Below, piece after piece: positions 1-7,052 of a stretch of DNA of 64,000 bases. A program made the translations under genes and the position numbers. Under the pieces are notes generated by a model. It saw nothing but the letters and a program-made list of their open reading frames with translations. It was not told the origin of the DNA and made no database searches. This DNA is from DATACQ01 sp036555515 (GTDB lineage Bacteria; Desulfobacterota; Binatia; UBA9968), in assembly GCA_036555515.1 (NCBI GenBank), contig DATBLC010000264.1, positions 1 to 64,000 of the forward strand. The letters run 5' to 3'. How positions within the stretch are numbered: position 1 is the stretch's first letter; the number at the start of each line of letters is the position of its first letter.

Positions 1-140
1 GCCCTGCCGGCGGGCATTTCCACCTATGGAGAGGACGGGGTGGTGGCCGGCAAGGCAGAGAACCATTGACCGCGATCGGAAGGGCTCGCCTCTCGGTCGC
101 ACACTAGCGACATAGTCTCTAAATAACGAACTCATTAATA
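1..140 (-). repeat. MITE-like dispersed repeat, copy 1 (cut by window start)
   Basis: Read on the minus strand from 140 downward, this matches the first ~140 bp of the elements at 6577-6806 and 18635-18863 almost base for base. Its outer end reads TATTAATGAGT, one mismatch from the opposite terminus TATTAAGGAGT of the full copies. It begins and ends with TA, which would suit an IS630/Tc1-type TA target duplication (inference). The rest lies beyond the window. Confidence 0.8.
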
Positions 141-151
141 ACTTTGCTAAT

Positions 152-187
152 CGTTCAAGCCGTTCAAATCGTTCAAGCCGTCGAAAC
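152..187. repeat. 9-bp tandem repeat cgttcaaNN, locus 1
   Basis: Four consecutive 9-mers: cgttcaagc, cgttcaaat, cgttcaagc and a degenerate cgtcgaaac. The array lies between the end of the MITE-like copy and the ribosome binding site of the next gene. The same 9-mer array recurs at 6809-6845, 8207-8224, 23324-23359 and 33290-33325. Confidence 0.75.
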
Positions 188-200
188 AGAGGAGTGAGTG

Positions 201-1196
201 ATGTTAATAAGAACGAGCCAGCGAAATTTTCTGCTCACGATAGTAACAGGCGCCATTGCTCTCTTCGCTTTCACGCAGCAGATTCGCGCTCAAGAGCCAA
301 AGACTAAAGTCAGAATTTCCTATCCCACCGCGTCGATTTGCTGCATCGCGCTTTTTGCCGCGCAGCAGTGGAAGACCTTCGAGGAAAACGGCTTGGAGGT
401 GGAAAGCATTCAGATGCGCTCCCAGGCGGCCAACGCGGCGCTCGTGAGCGGCGATGTAAACTATGTGGCTGGCGTGGGACCCAACTCTGTGGTCGCGACG
501 GTTAGAGGTCTGCCGTCGAAGGCGGTCTGGTTCGCGTCCGATATGCTGATCTACTCGCTCATGGCGCGCCCGGAAATAAAAACCTTGAAAGAACTTAGGG
601 GAAAAAGAATCGGCCTCACCGGTTTTGGCGGCACGGCGGAGGTGGCGCTCAAAATCGCTCTGGAAGCGGTGGGCGAAAATCCCAAGGACTTCGTCATGGT
701 GCCGTTGGCGGGCGCGCAGTACATCACGGCTCTGGAGGCCGGTACCATCGAGGCCGCACAGCTTAATCCGCCGCTGGTTTATTACGCGAAAAAGAAGGGG
801 TTCCGCGAACTGCTCGATGCAAGTCCCCATGTGAAAATGCCACTGGGCGGGATCACGGTGTCGCAGTCGGCAATTCAGAACCGAGCACCAGAGGTAAAGC
901 GGGTACTCAAGTCCCTGCAGCTGGCGAAGCGCATGTCGCTGCAAGCGAAAGACAAGACGGTGGACCTGATGGTGCGCACGCTCAAAGTCGACCGCGAGAC
1001 CGCCGAGGAGGCCTTTGCCGATTACCGCAAAACCGTCAGCGTCAGCGGCGTGCCGACGCGGGAGGGCATCGAGCAGATTATCAAATCGGTGCAGTTGCTG
1101 GGTCAGTTAAGCGGGCGAAAAATCGCCTTCGAGGAAGTTGCCGATGATCGGATCGCCAGGGAGGTTGCGAAGGAGCTGGGCTACAAGATCCAGTGA
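201..1196 (+). CDS. ABC transporter substrate-binding protein, NMT1/SsuA-like
   Basis: This is a periplasmic solute-binding protein of the NMT1/THI5-like (SsuA/TauA) fold, 331 residues long, which is usual for the family. ATG 201 is preferred over the adjacent GTG 198 because GGAG lies 6 nt upstream. The N-terminus has a hydrophobic signal peptide (about residues 1-31, ending IRAQ). The family pattern follows: a short first strand, then a segment on the 'fast' substrate pocket, then LKELRGKRIGLTGFGGT near residue 135. The ligand is unknown. The next genes form a LigB/LigA pair, so an aromatic or carboxylate ligand is possible (inference). No permease or ATPase gene adjoins it. Confidence 0.88.
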   Translation: MLIRTSQRNFLLTIVTGAIALFAFTQQIRAQEPKTKVRISYPTASICCIALFAAQQWKTFEENGLEVESIQMRSQAANAALVSGDVNYVAGVGPNSVVATVRGLPSKAVWFASDMLIYSLMARPEIKTLKELRGKRIGLTGFGGTAEVALKIALEAVGENPKDFVMVPLAGAQYITALEAGTIEAAQLNPPLVYYAKKKGFRELLDASPHVKMPLGGITVSQSAIQNRAPEVKRVLKSLQLAKRMSLQAKDKTVDLMVRTLKVDRETAEEAFADYRKTVSVSGVPTREGIEQIIKSVQLLGQLSGRKIAFEEVADDRIAREVAKELGYKIQ

Positions 1197-1323
1197 TTGG
1201 GGCGGATAAATATAAGGATGAACTGCGAATCATCGGGGGTTCCAATATGGTAAGCACGCAAATTTTCTTGACGGTTTATTGGGCTGATGTTAAGTGGGCT
1301 GAGAGAAAGGATATGAACAAAGT

Positions 1324-2127
1324 ATGGCGAAATTGGTGTTAGCTGCAGGGGTGCCGCATCCGCCCCGGCTTGTCTATGAGATGGCGCAGGCGCCGGGAAA
1401 GATGAAGGGCGAAGCTCTCATGAAGCAGGTTCGCGAGCAAGTGGAGAAGGCCGAGCCTGACGTCATCATTGAAGTGGACAGCGATCACTTTGTGAACTTT
1501 TTTTATAACAACCTGCCATCTTTTTGCGTCGGTATGGCGGAGGAGGCTCAGGGGCCCCAGGAAACCTGGTGTCCGATGCCGCGTTACCTGCTCAAGGGAC
1601 ACGTGCCGATGGCCAAGGCGCTATTCAAATACGGGGTGCGCGATAAATTCGACCTGGCCGCCGCTCATGAACTTCGTCCGGATCACTCGCTTATGGTTCC
1701 TTTGCATTTTCTCAATCCGGGAATGGAACTGCCGGTAATTCCAATCTACACCAATGGCTTTGCCTCGCCTTTGCCTCTGGCAAGCCGTTGTCTAGCCCTA
1801 GGTGGCATGCTGCGCCGCTTTATCGAAGCGTGGGACGGAAAGGAGCGCGTCGCGCTTATCGCCAGCGGCTGTTTCGCCCAGGACGTCGGCGGCCCGCTCA
1901 GAGGCTGGACCGACACGGAATGGATGAATAGGGTGTCACGCTGGTTGGTTAAGGGGCAATACCGTTCACTTGCGCGCCACGCCACCGAAGAGCGCATCAA
2001 TTATGCCGGCAACAACAGCGGCGAGTTGTTGAATTGGGTCACGGTCGCAGGAGCACTGGGCAAGACCAAACCGCTATTCCTGGAAAATGATGAGGGCTCG
2101 GGCTACGCGGTGTGGAAATTCGATTGA
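1324..2127 (+). CDS. LigB-family extradiol dioxygenase, large subunit (altered active site)
   Basis: This 267-residue protein aligns along its length with LigB, the catalytic beta subunit of protocatechuate 4,5-dioxygenase. The iron-ligand positions are kept: H12 in GVPHPPRL, H55 in DSDHFVNF, and a Glu in the SGELLNW segment near the C-terminus. The substrate-side His is also kept (H121 in RPDHSLMVPL). However, the segment that in LigB reads GGMSH, with the catalytic base His195, here reads SGCFAQ, so the base position is Gln186. The protein is therefore a clear family member with doubtful classical ring-cleavage chemistry. The LigA-like partner follows 12 bp downstream. The ribosome binding site is weak (AAAGGA about 12 nt upstream). 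Confidence 0.85.
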   Translation: MAKLVLAAGVPHPPRLVYEMAQAPGKMKGEALMKQVREQVEKAEPDVIIEVDSDHFVNFFYNNLPSFCVGMAEEAQGPQETWCPMPRYLLKGHVPMAKALFKYGVRDKFDLAAAHELRPDHSLMVPLHFLNPGMELPVIPIYTNGFASPLPLASRCLALGGMLRRFIEAWDGKERVALIASGCFAQDVGGPLRGWTDTEWMNRVSRWLVKGQYRSLARHATEERINYAGNNSGELLNWVTVAGALGKTKPLFLENDEGSGYAVWKFD

Positions 2128-2139
2128 ACGAGGAACGCA

Positions 2140-2463
2140 ATGAGCGTGTATCAGGTCAATAAGCTTCTCTATATGACGGATAACGACCCGGCTTTTCGCA
2201 AGCGCATGAAAGAGGAGCCGGAAGCGGCGCTTAAAGATTTCCGGCTTACTCAGGAAGAGCATGACGCCTTGACTTCGGGATCGGTGGGCAAACTCTATCA
2301 GATGGGAGTGCACACTTTTTTACTCAATCATCTTTCGCGCTATGAGCTGTTCGGAGTGAACCGCGACAATTATCTAGAACGGATTCGCGACGGGATGGAC
2401 TACGATCCTCGCTTCGAACAAGGCAAGATGCCGATGCAGTACTTCATCAAGCAAGAGGTTTGA
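2140..2463 (+). CDS. LigA-like small subunit of extradiol dioxygenase
   Basis: This 107-residue all-helical protein resembles LigA, the alpha subunit that caps the active site of LigB in protocatechuate 4,5-dioxygenase. Recognisable features are the N-terminal YQVNKLLY helix, the ALKDF-x-LT-x-EE segment and the GVHTFLLNH-x-SRYEL segment. GAGGAAC three nt before the ATG gives a good ribosome binding site. The order here is LigB then LigA, whereas classical loci place ligA first. The two genes are almost certainly co-transcribed and should form one enzyme (inference). Confidence 0.85.
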   Translation: MSVYQVNKLLYMTDNDPAFRKRMKEEPEAALKDFRLTQEEHDALTSGSVGKLYQMGVHTFLLNHLSRYELFGVNRDNYLERIRDGMDYDPRFEQGKMPMQYFIKQEV

Positions 2464-2921
2464 ACGGCTTGGCCTGTTCGGACGATTCGCATTATTACTC
2501 TTACGCTTAGGCGCGGCGCTCGCTTCTCCACGTCCCGCGTAAAAGGTCACCGCGGTGGCGCCCCATGTTGACACCCCCTGACCCGCTCGGATATTTTCTG
2601 CCGCAGCGAGAGACGAGCAGCCGGCTTAAAAAGATCCAGAGGCGAGGCCGAAAGTTTTCGTGATTCGTGTTCGTGGTTCGTGATCGAAAAACGAGCACGC
2701 GCACGAGAAACGAGCACGATTTTCGCGAGGCGATTGAGCGCAGCGACAGACTGTGTGAAAACTCCGTTCATGGTGCTCACCACGAACGGATGAACGACAT
2801 TACAAATCAAGCATTGAGCTGTTCGCCCTGAGCTTGGTCGAAGGGCTCCTAAAGAGTTTTCACACAGTCTGACGAAGCATATGGGTCTTTTTCAACAGCC
2901 TGCAAGAGCGAGGAGAATATT
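2464..2921. other. Repeat-rich intergenic region (458 bp)
   Basis: No supported gene. At 2651-2727 there is an imperfect hairpin built of degenerate cgtg/cacg units: ttcgtg repeated on one arm, gagcacg on the other. At 2747-2871 there is a separate element with 18-bp perfect inverted ends. A common repeat-like string ttttcaacagcctg sits at about 2889-2902, just before the SD (GAGGAG) of the next gene. Confidence 0.7.
2747..2871. repeat. 125-bp element with 18-bp perfect terminal inverted repeats
   Basis: The left end CAGACTGTGTGAAAACTC (2747-2764) is an exact reverse complement of the right end (2854-2871). Inside lie two REP-like half-palindromes: one around ccgttcatggtgctcaccacgaacgg, and one starting ttcgccctgagcttggtcg. 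It has no coding capacity. The structure fits a MITE or a REP-type element nested between inverted ends. No other copy is in this window. Confidence 0.7.
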
Positions 2922-4073
2922 ATGGCTTTGAGTCGTGAAGAGAACGAAATGCTCACACGGGTGGGCAAGGGCACTCCCGGCGGAGAGATGTTACGCCGCT
3001 ACTGGCATCCCATAGGTTTTACCAATGAATTAAAAAACCGTCCGGTCAAAAGAAGGCTCCTCGGTGAAGACCTGGTGCTGTTTCGCGATGAGAACGGCCG
3101 CGCGGGCTTGCTCACTTTGTACTGCATGCACAGGGGGACCTCCCTCGAATTCGGCCATATCGAAAACGGCGGACTGCGCTGCTGCTATCATGGTTGGTTG
3201 TATGACGTCGAGGGGAAGATCCTGGAAACGCCCGGCGAGCCGGCCGACAGCACGTTTCGGCAGCGGATGCGTCAACCCGCATACGAGGTGCAGGAACTGG
3301 CGGGAATCATATTCGCCTATCTCGGTCCCGCACCGGCGCCGCTGTTGCCGCGTTACGATGTTTTGGTGCGCGACGATTGCTGGCGCTCGCTCAGCGCGCG
3401 TGTCGTCCATTGCAATTTCTTGCAGATGGTCGAAAACAGCGTCGATCAGCACCATTTCAAGTGGTTGCACCGCACGCCCAAGACCCGCTTCTGGAAAGAT
3501 GAGAAGCTCACTTCGGAAGCAACCGAGTTCGGTATTCGCGATACGTTCACGCGCCGCGTCGGCGATGAACATTTCCGCACCGTCAGTTTGTTTCTGATGC
3601 CCAATATGAACAAGGTGGGCTACCACCTGCCGGAAGACCATCCGGCGGCGTTTGCCGCGACCCACGAGGGCTACGAGGCGCTGCGCTGGCGCGTGCCCAT
3701 CGACGACACCAACACGATGCATTTCACGCTTTATTTTTCTCCGGTCATCGACGGCAAGGCGGCGAAGATACCGCCCGATCAATCGGAAAAGGGGCTGCTC
3801 GACAGCGCGCCTGGCAAATACCGCTGGGATGAAGAGACGGGCTGGATCGCGCGTGGCGACCAGGACCGCTGCGCCCAGGAAAGCCAGGGGGCGATCTTCG
3901 ACCGCACCCAGGAACATCTCGGCGTCTCCGATGAAGGCGTCATTTTGCTGCGCAGGATGTTCAAGCAGTCGATCGAGGCGGTCCAGCGCGGGGAGGACCC
4001 GCTCGGGGTAATCCGCGACCCAAAGAAAAATGAAATCCTGCGCTGGGTTCCGGGGGAGTTTAAAGTCGACTGA
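2922..4073 (+). CDS. Rieske aromatic ring-hydroxylating oxygenase alpha subunit, type A (copy 1)
   Basis: This is a 383-residue oxygenase of the phthalate-dioxygenase-like single-alpha-subunit group. Residues C68, H70, C87 and H90 form the Rieske CxH-x16-CxxH [2Fe-2S] site. The mononuclear iron motif N-x2-D-x2-H-x4-H is at N172, D175, H178 and H183. The start is fixed by GAGGAG 6 nt upstream and by the N-terminus LSREENEMLTRVGKGTPGGEM shared with three neighbouring paralogues. It is closest to the protein at 7053-8204 (shared FRDE and MLRRYWHPI segments). Electron transfer would need a separate reductase, and none lies in the window. The substrate is unknown, presumably an aromatic acid given the LigAB genes upstream. 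Confidence 0.93.
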   Translation: MALSREENEMLTRVGKGTPGGEMLRRYWHPIGFTNELKNRPVKRRLLGEDLVLFRDENGRAGLLTLYCMHRGTSLEFGHIENGGLRCCYHGWLYDVEGKILETPGEPADSTFRQRMRQPAYEVQELAGIIFAYLGPAPAPLLPRYDVLVRDDCWRSLSARVVHCNFLQMVENSVDQHHFKWLHRTPKTRFWKDEKLTSEATEFGIRDTFTRRVGDEHFRTVSLFLMPNMNKVGYHLPEDHPAAFAATHEGYEALRWRVPIDDTNTMHFTLYFSPVIDGKAAKIPPDQSEKGLLDSAPGKYRWDEETGWIARGDQDRCAQESQGAIFDRTQEHLGVSDEGVILLRRMFKQSIEAVQRGEDPLGVIRDPKKNEILRWVPGEFKVD

Positions 4074-4106
4074 AAAGCGAGGCTGCCCATGCGTAAACGA
4101 ATGAAA

Positions 4107-4237
4107 AAATCCGAAATCCGAATTTCAAAATCCGAAACAAATCCCCAAACGAATCAGAAATTCAGAAACCGGTTTGTTGCGAATTTTCCGAGTTTTGACC
4201 TTTTGGGATTGTTTCGGATTTCGGATTTCGGAATTCC
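4107..4237. repeat. Long imperfect hairpin of degenerate aaatccga units
   Basis: The left arm (about 4107-4152) is made of aaatccg/aatttc/aaatccgaaac units. The right arm (about 4195-4237) is its approximate reverse complement (gggattgtttcggatttcgg and on). It sits between a Rieske gene and a binding-protein gene and overlaps an in-frame N-terminal extension of the latter. That is the main reason for placing the downstream start after it. Confidence 0.7.
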
Positions 4238-4268
4238 AAGTTGTAATCTTTTCTGTCCCTGGTGTGCT

Positions 4269-5354
4269 TTGCCTCTGCACGCGAGTTGCTTTCTAGTCAC
4301 TGCTTTCGCTTCCGTAACCTTTCTGTTCGTGGTTGCGCAGGGATTCGCCGCGGAAAGCGTGGAGTCGCTTATCGCCGGCGCAAAAAAGGAAGATGAAATA
4401 ACTTTTGTCGCCGGCGCGCAAACTTTCGGCGGAAGAAAGGGGCTCGCCGATCTCGAAGCGGCGTTCAATCAGAGATTTGGTCTGAAAACGCGCGTCAACT
4501 TTGCCGCGGGGCCGGACATGAACGCGCGGGCGGCGCGCCATATCACGGAGATCAAGTCGGGGCGCAAACCGTCTTCGGATATTTTTCTCGGCTCGCAGTC
4601 GCACCAGGCGCTGATGCACAAGGAAAACGCCCTCGAAAAAGTGAACTATGCGGGCGTATTTTCATGGGTGACCAAGGAAATGGAGATCTATCCCAACGAA
4701 GCCGTACTGGTCTATACCTCGCCGAACGGCATCATTTACAACGTCAATTTAATTCCCAAGGACAAAGCGCCAAAGAATTATCTGGACCTGATCGATGCAC
4801 GGTTGAGTCCAGCGTGGGCCGGCAAGTTGGCGATCCCGCCTTATGTTGCCTGGCTGGCGGAATTATCGCTCAACTGGGGGCAGGAAAAAGTCAAAGACTT
4901 CGCACGCAAGCTCGTGGCCATCAGCGGCGGCCGGCTGCGCTACAGCGAAGAGGAGCGTATCGTCAGCGGCGAATTTCCAGTGATGGCGAATCTTGGCGAT
5001 GCTTTGGGCGCCATGTGGACCTGGCAGGCCAAGGGCGCGCCGATCATGGCGGTGCCCGGAACGTCGCCTATCAATACGGACTATTTCCAACTCAGCGTGC
5101 CTAAAAACGTCGCCCATCCCAATCTGGCCAAGTTGTTTGTCGCGTTCATGACGACTAAAGAGGCGCAAGCGATTCTGCAAAAACACGAATCGCGCAGCTC
5201 TCACTTGGTCGAGGGAACGATTATGCAAAAGTACTTGCGCGACAATCGCGTCACGGTGCAGGAGCCGAAGGAATCGATTGCCTATTATCTCAAGGGCGAA
5301 ACCGACGAAGGACTTCAGTTCAAGGCGGAGCTGGCGAAAATATTAAAACAATAG
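4269..5354 (+). CDS. FbpA-like extracellular solute-binding protein (paralogue 1)
   Basis: This is a periplasmic binding protein of the iron/thiamine/putrescine-type (class D/F, SBP_bac_6-like) family. It is paralogous to the proteins at 9674 and 11922 and shares TFGGRKGLADLEAAFN, LVYTSPNGIIYN, RYSEEERIVSGEFPVMA and AHPNLAKLFVAFMT. An ATG at 4089 opens the frame but would translate the hairpin at 4107-4237. Starting at TTG 4269 gives a 28-residue leader ending GFAA, the same length as in the paralogue at 9674, so I prefer it, although no clear SD precedes it. The native start may have been displaced by the repeat. The likely partners are the permease at 13131 and the ATPase at 15117. The ligand may be an Fe(III) chelate or an organic acid and cannot be fixed from sequence. 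Confidence 0.85.
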   Translation: MPLHASCFLVTAFASVTFLFVVAQGFAAESVESLIAGAKKEDEITFVAGAQTFGGRKGLADLEAAFNQRFGLKTRVNFAAGPDMNARAARHITEIKSGRKPSSDIFLGSQSHQALMHKENALEKVNYAGVFSWVTKEMEIYPNEAVLVYTSPNGIIYNVNLIPKDKAPKNYLDLIDARLSPAWAGKLAIPPYVAWLAELSLNWGQEKVKDFARKLVAISGGRLRYSEEERIVSGEFPVMANLGDALGAMWTWQAKGAPIMAVPGTSPINTDYFQLSVPKNVAHPNLAKLFVAFMTTKEAQAILQKHESRSSHLVEGTIMQKYLRDNRVTVQEPKESIAYYLKGETDEGLQFKAELAKILKQ

Positions 5355-5418
5355 TTTCTAGTTTCCGGTTCCTGGTTTCTGGTTAACGAGAAACTTGAAA
5401 CTAGAAACCAGAAACTCT
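5352..5418. repeat. tttctagtttc hairpin repeat, copy R1
   Basis: The left arm runs agtttctagtttccgg then tcctggtttctgg. The right arm is gagaaacttgaaactagaaac then cagaaactc, with a central gttaac. It starts at the stop codon of the binding protein and ends just before the SD of the next Rieske gene. Related copies R2 (6876-7043) and R3 (8255-8413) also end just before Rieske genes. Confidence 0.75.
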
Positions 5419-5427
5419 GGAGGCCGG

Positions 5428-6561
5428 ATGTTATCCAATGAAGAAAACGAATTACTGACGCGCGTCGGCCGCGGCACGCCGGGCGGCGAAATGCTGAGGC
5501 GCTATTGGTGGCCGGTCAACTTTTCAGAATTGGTGACTAAGCGTGGCCAGCCGGCCAAAGTCCGTTTACTCGGCGAAGACCTGGTGCTTTTTCGGGGCGG
5601 CGACGGCAGCCTCGGGCTGTTAGCCCTGAACTGCTCGCACCGCGGCACGTCATTAGAGTTCGGCCGCGTGGAAGAAAATGGAATTCGCTGCTGCTACCAT
5701 GGCTGGCTCTACGACACCCGTGGGCAATGTCTCGAGCAGCCCGCGGAACCGGCCGACAGTACCTTTAAAAGCCGCGTGCAGCATCCGGCATACCAGGCTC
5801 TGGAGATCGCAGGGTTTATTTTTGCTTACATGGGTCCAGAACCCGCGCCGCTGCTGCCAAACTACGATCTGTTTCTGCGCGAAGACGGCGAGCGCCATAT
5901 CGGCGCCGGCCATGATTATTGCAACTGGCTGCAGCGCGCCGAGAACTCTGTGGACCAAACCCATCTCGTGGCGCTGCACGCGCCCGAGTATCCGCACATG
6001 GCTTTGAAGCGGCCGGTCATCGGCTGGGAGCAAACCGCCTACGGGGCAAAAATCTCGATGCATGTTCCGGGCGTGACCAAACCGAAATATTCCCATTGGA
6101 TTTTTCCTTCTCACACGCGGCATACCACGGCGAGGATCGGGCGCATCCCGGACCACGCGATTCGCTTTCGCGTTCCCGTGGACGATGTTAACACCAAGAC
6201 CTTTTGGCTACGGTTTTATCCATACGGTGAGAGCGACAAAGACAAGCCGCTGGTAGTCAAGACCATTGGGTTTGAAAACGACCAGCCGGGAGTCTACAGC
6301 CGCGTCAACGACGGCTGGTGGGGCATCGCGTCCAACGATCAAGATCGGGTCGCGCAGGAGAGCCAGGGGGTGATCTATGATCGGACGAAAGAGCATCTCG
6401 GCGCAGCGGACGAAGGCGTCATCATGTTGCGTGCCATGATCAAAGACTCGATAGACGCCGTGGGCCAGGGGAAAGATCCGATGTGGACGATCCGAGACGC
6501 GGCGCACAATAAAAAGATCGCCTTCGACGCAAGCATGCTGGAGATCGGGGCGCTAACTTGA
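5428..6561 (+). CDS. Rieske aromatic ring-hydroxylating oxygenase alpha subunit, type B (copy 1)
   Basis: This is a 377-residue Rieske non-heme iron oxygenase. The cluster ligands are C69, H71, C88 and H91. The mononuclear iron motif is N173-x2-D176-x2-H179-x4-H184, embedded in a CNWLQRAEN context seen only here and in the 8419 gene. GGAGG 4 nt before ATG 5428 fixes the start. An earlier in-frame codon at 5395 would translate the flanking hairpin repeat and is rejected. Together with 8419-9552 it defines a second subtype (MLRRYWWPV and VEENGIRCCYHGW). It probably hydroxylates an aromatic or related ring substrate with an unlinked reductase (family knowledge; substrate unknown). Confidence 0.93.
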   Translation: MLSNEENELLTRVGRGTPGGEMLRRYWWPVNFSELVTKRGQPAKVRLLGEDLVLFRGGDGSLGLLALNCSHRGTSLEFGRVEENGIRCCYHGWLYDTRGQCLEQPAEPADSTFKSRVQHPAYQALEIAGFIFAYMGPEPAPLLPNYDLFLREDGERHIGAGHDYCNWLQRAENSVDQTHLVALHAPEYPHMALKRPVIGWEQTAYGAKISMHVPGVTKPKYSHWIFPSHTRHTTARIGRIPDHAIRFRVPVDDVNTKTFWLRFYPYGESDKDKPLVVKTIGFENDQPGVYSRVNDGWWGIASNDQDRVAQESQGVIYDRTKEHLGAADEGVIMLRAMIKDSIDAVGQGKDPMWTIRDAAHNKKIAFDASMLEIGALT

Positions 6562-6576
6562 CCGCCGGCCCGGTTC

Positions 6577-6806
6577 TACTAATGAGTCCGTTATTTAGAG
6601 ACTATCTCGCTAGTGTGCGACCGAGAGGCGATCCTTTCCGATCGCGGTCAATGGTTCTCTGCCTTGCCGGCCACCACCCCGTCCTCTCCATAGGAGGAAA
6701 TGCCCGCCGGCAGGGCCTGAAAACAACCTTTGCGCTCCTGTGCCCGCGCTCTCCAGATCTCACCCCTCGGTCGCTGTTTGGTTACTCAATTGTGGACTCC
6801 TTAATA
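6577..6806 (+). repeat. MITE-like dispersed repeat, copy 2 (full length, 230 bp)
   Basis: This full-length element starts TACTAATGAGT and ends with the reverse complement of TATTAAGGAGT, giving 11-bp ends with 9 matches. Both ends carry a terminal TA. It is about 95% identical to 18635-18863 by eye. It contains a 70-odd codon open frame also open in copy 3. The differences between copies fall at all codon positions and mostly change the residue, so it does not look like a selected protein. No transposase is present. Confidence 0.8.
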
Positions 6807-6808
6807 AT

Positions 6809-6845
6809 CGTTCAAAACGTTCAAGTTGTTCAAGTGGCTCAAATC
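6809..6845. repeat. 9-bp tandem repeat cgttcaaNN, locus 2
   Basis: cgttcaaaa, cgttcaagt, tgttcaagt and ggctcaaat follow directly after the right end of MITE copy 2. They run into the putative binding-protein 3' stub at 6846-6875. Confidence 0.7.
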
Positions 6846-6875
6846 AAGCCGCTGACCAAGATGTTGAAGCAATAG
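6846..6875 (+). pseudogene. Putative 3' stub of a deleted FbpA-like binding protein
   Basis: The frame here reads about ten codons ending PLTKMLKQ-stop. This matches the C-termini of the intact paralogues (LAKILKQ, LTKLLKR, LTKIMLK), and the sequence ctgaccaagat is shared with the gene ending at 10738. It is followed by the tttctagtttc hairpin, exactly as the intact gene ending at 5354 is. The inference is that a binding-protein gene once stood here between Rieske types B and A and was lost, with the MITE and 9-bp array now in its place. Confidence 0.5.
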
Positions 6876-7043
6876 AAATTAGTTTCTAGTTTCTGGTTCT
6901 TTGTTTCTAGTTAACGGGAACCCCCAAACTAGCAACGAAAAACTCGGGATGCTGAGGTTCTGTAAATGTTGATGTCATTCTTTCTAACTTCTGGTTTTTT
7001 CTCTTGCACAACTAGAAACTTGAAACTAGAAACCAGAAACTCT
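6876..7043. repeat. tttctagtttc hairpin repeat, copy R2 (long form)
   Basis: The left arm (6876-6912) and right arm (7010-7043) are the same tttctagtttctgg and gaaacttgaaactag units as in R1. Here they are separated by a ~95-bp core (ctcgggatgctgagg to ttttttctcttgcaca) that is also present in R3. It ends immediately before the SD of the next Rieske gene. With the MITE and the 9-bp array it fills the 491-bp gap. Confidence 0.75.
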
Positions 7044-7052
7044 GGGGGATAA

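Noticed and set aside
152..187. 9-bp tandem arrays as a possible CRISPR
   Set aside because: Units are only 9 bp with no spacers, and no cas genes are present.
204..944. 246-codon antisense open frame opposite the first binding protein
   Set aside because: It is a shadow of the binding-protein gene with no recognisable domain.
3030..3917. 295-codon antisense open frame
   Set aside because: It lies entirely opposite a well-supported Rieske gene and has no family pattern. It is a shadow caused by high GC.
4089..4268. N-terminal extension of the first FbpA-like protein from ATG 4089
   Set aside because: It would translate a hairpin repeat and push the signal peptide ~60 residues inward. Family length favours 4269, although no SD is seen there.
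6582..6875. Open frame inside the MITE-like element (also open at 18640-18861) that could encode a ~73-residue Arg-rich protein
   Set aside because: Differences between copies fall at all codon positions and mostly change the amino acid, there is no SD, and copies 1 and 4 are cut. It is better explained as a non-coding repeat.
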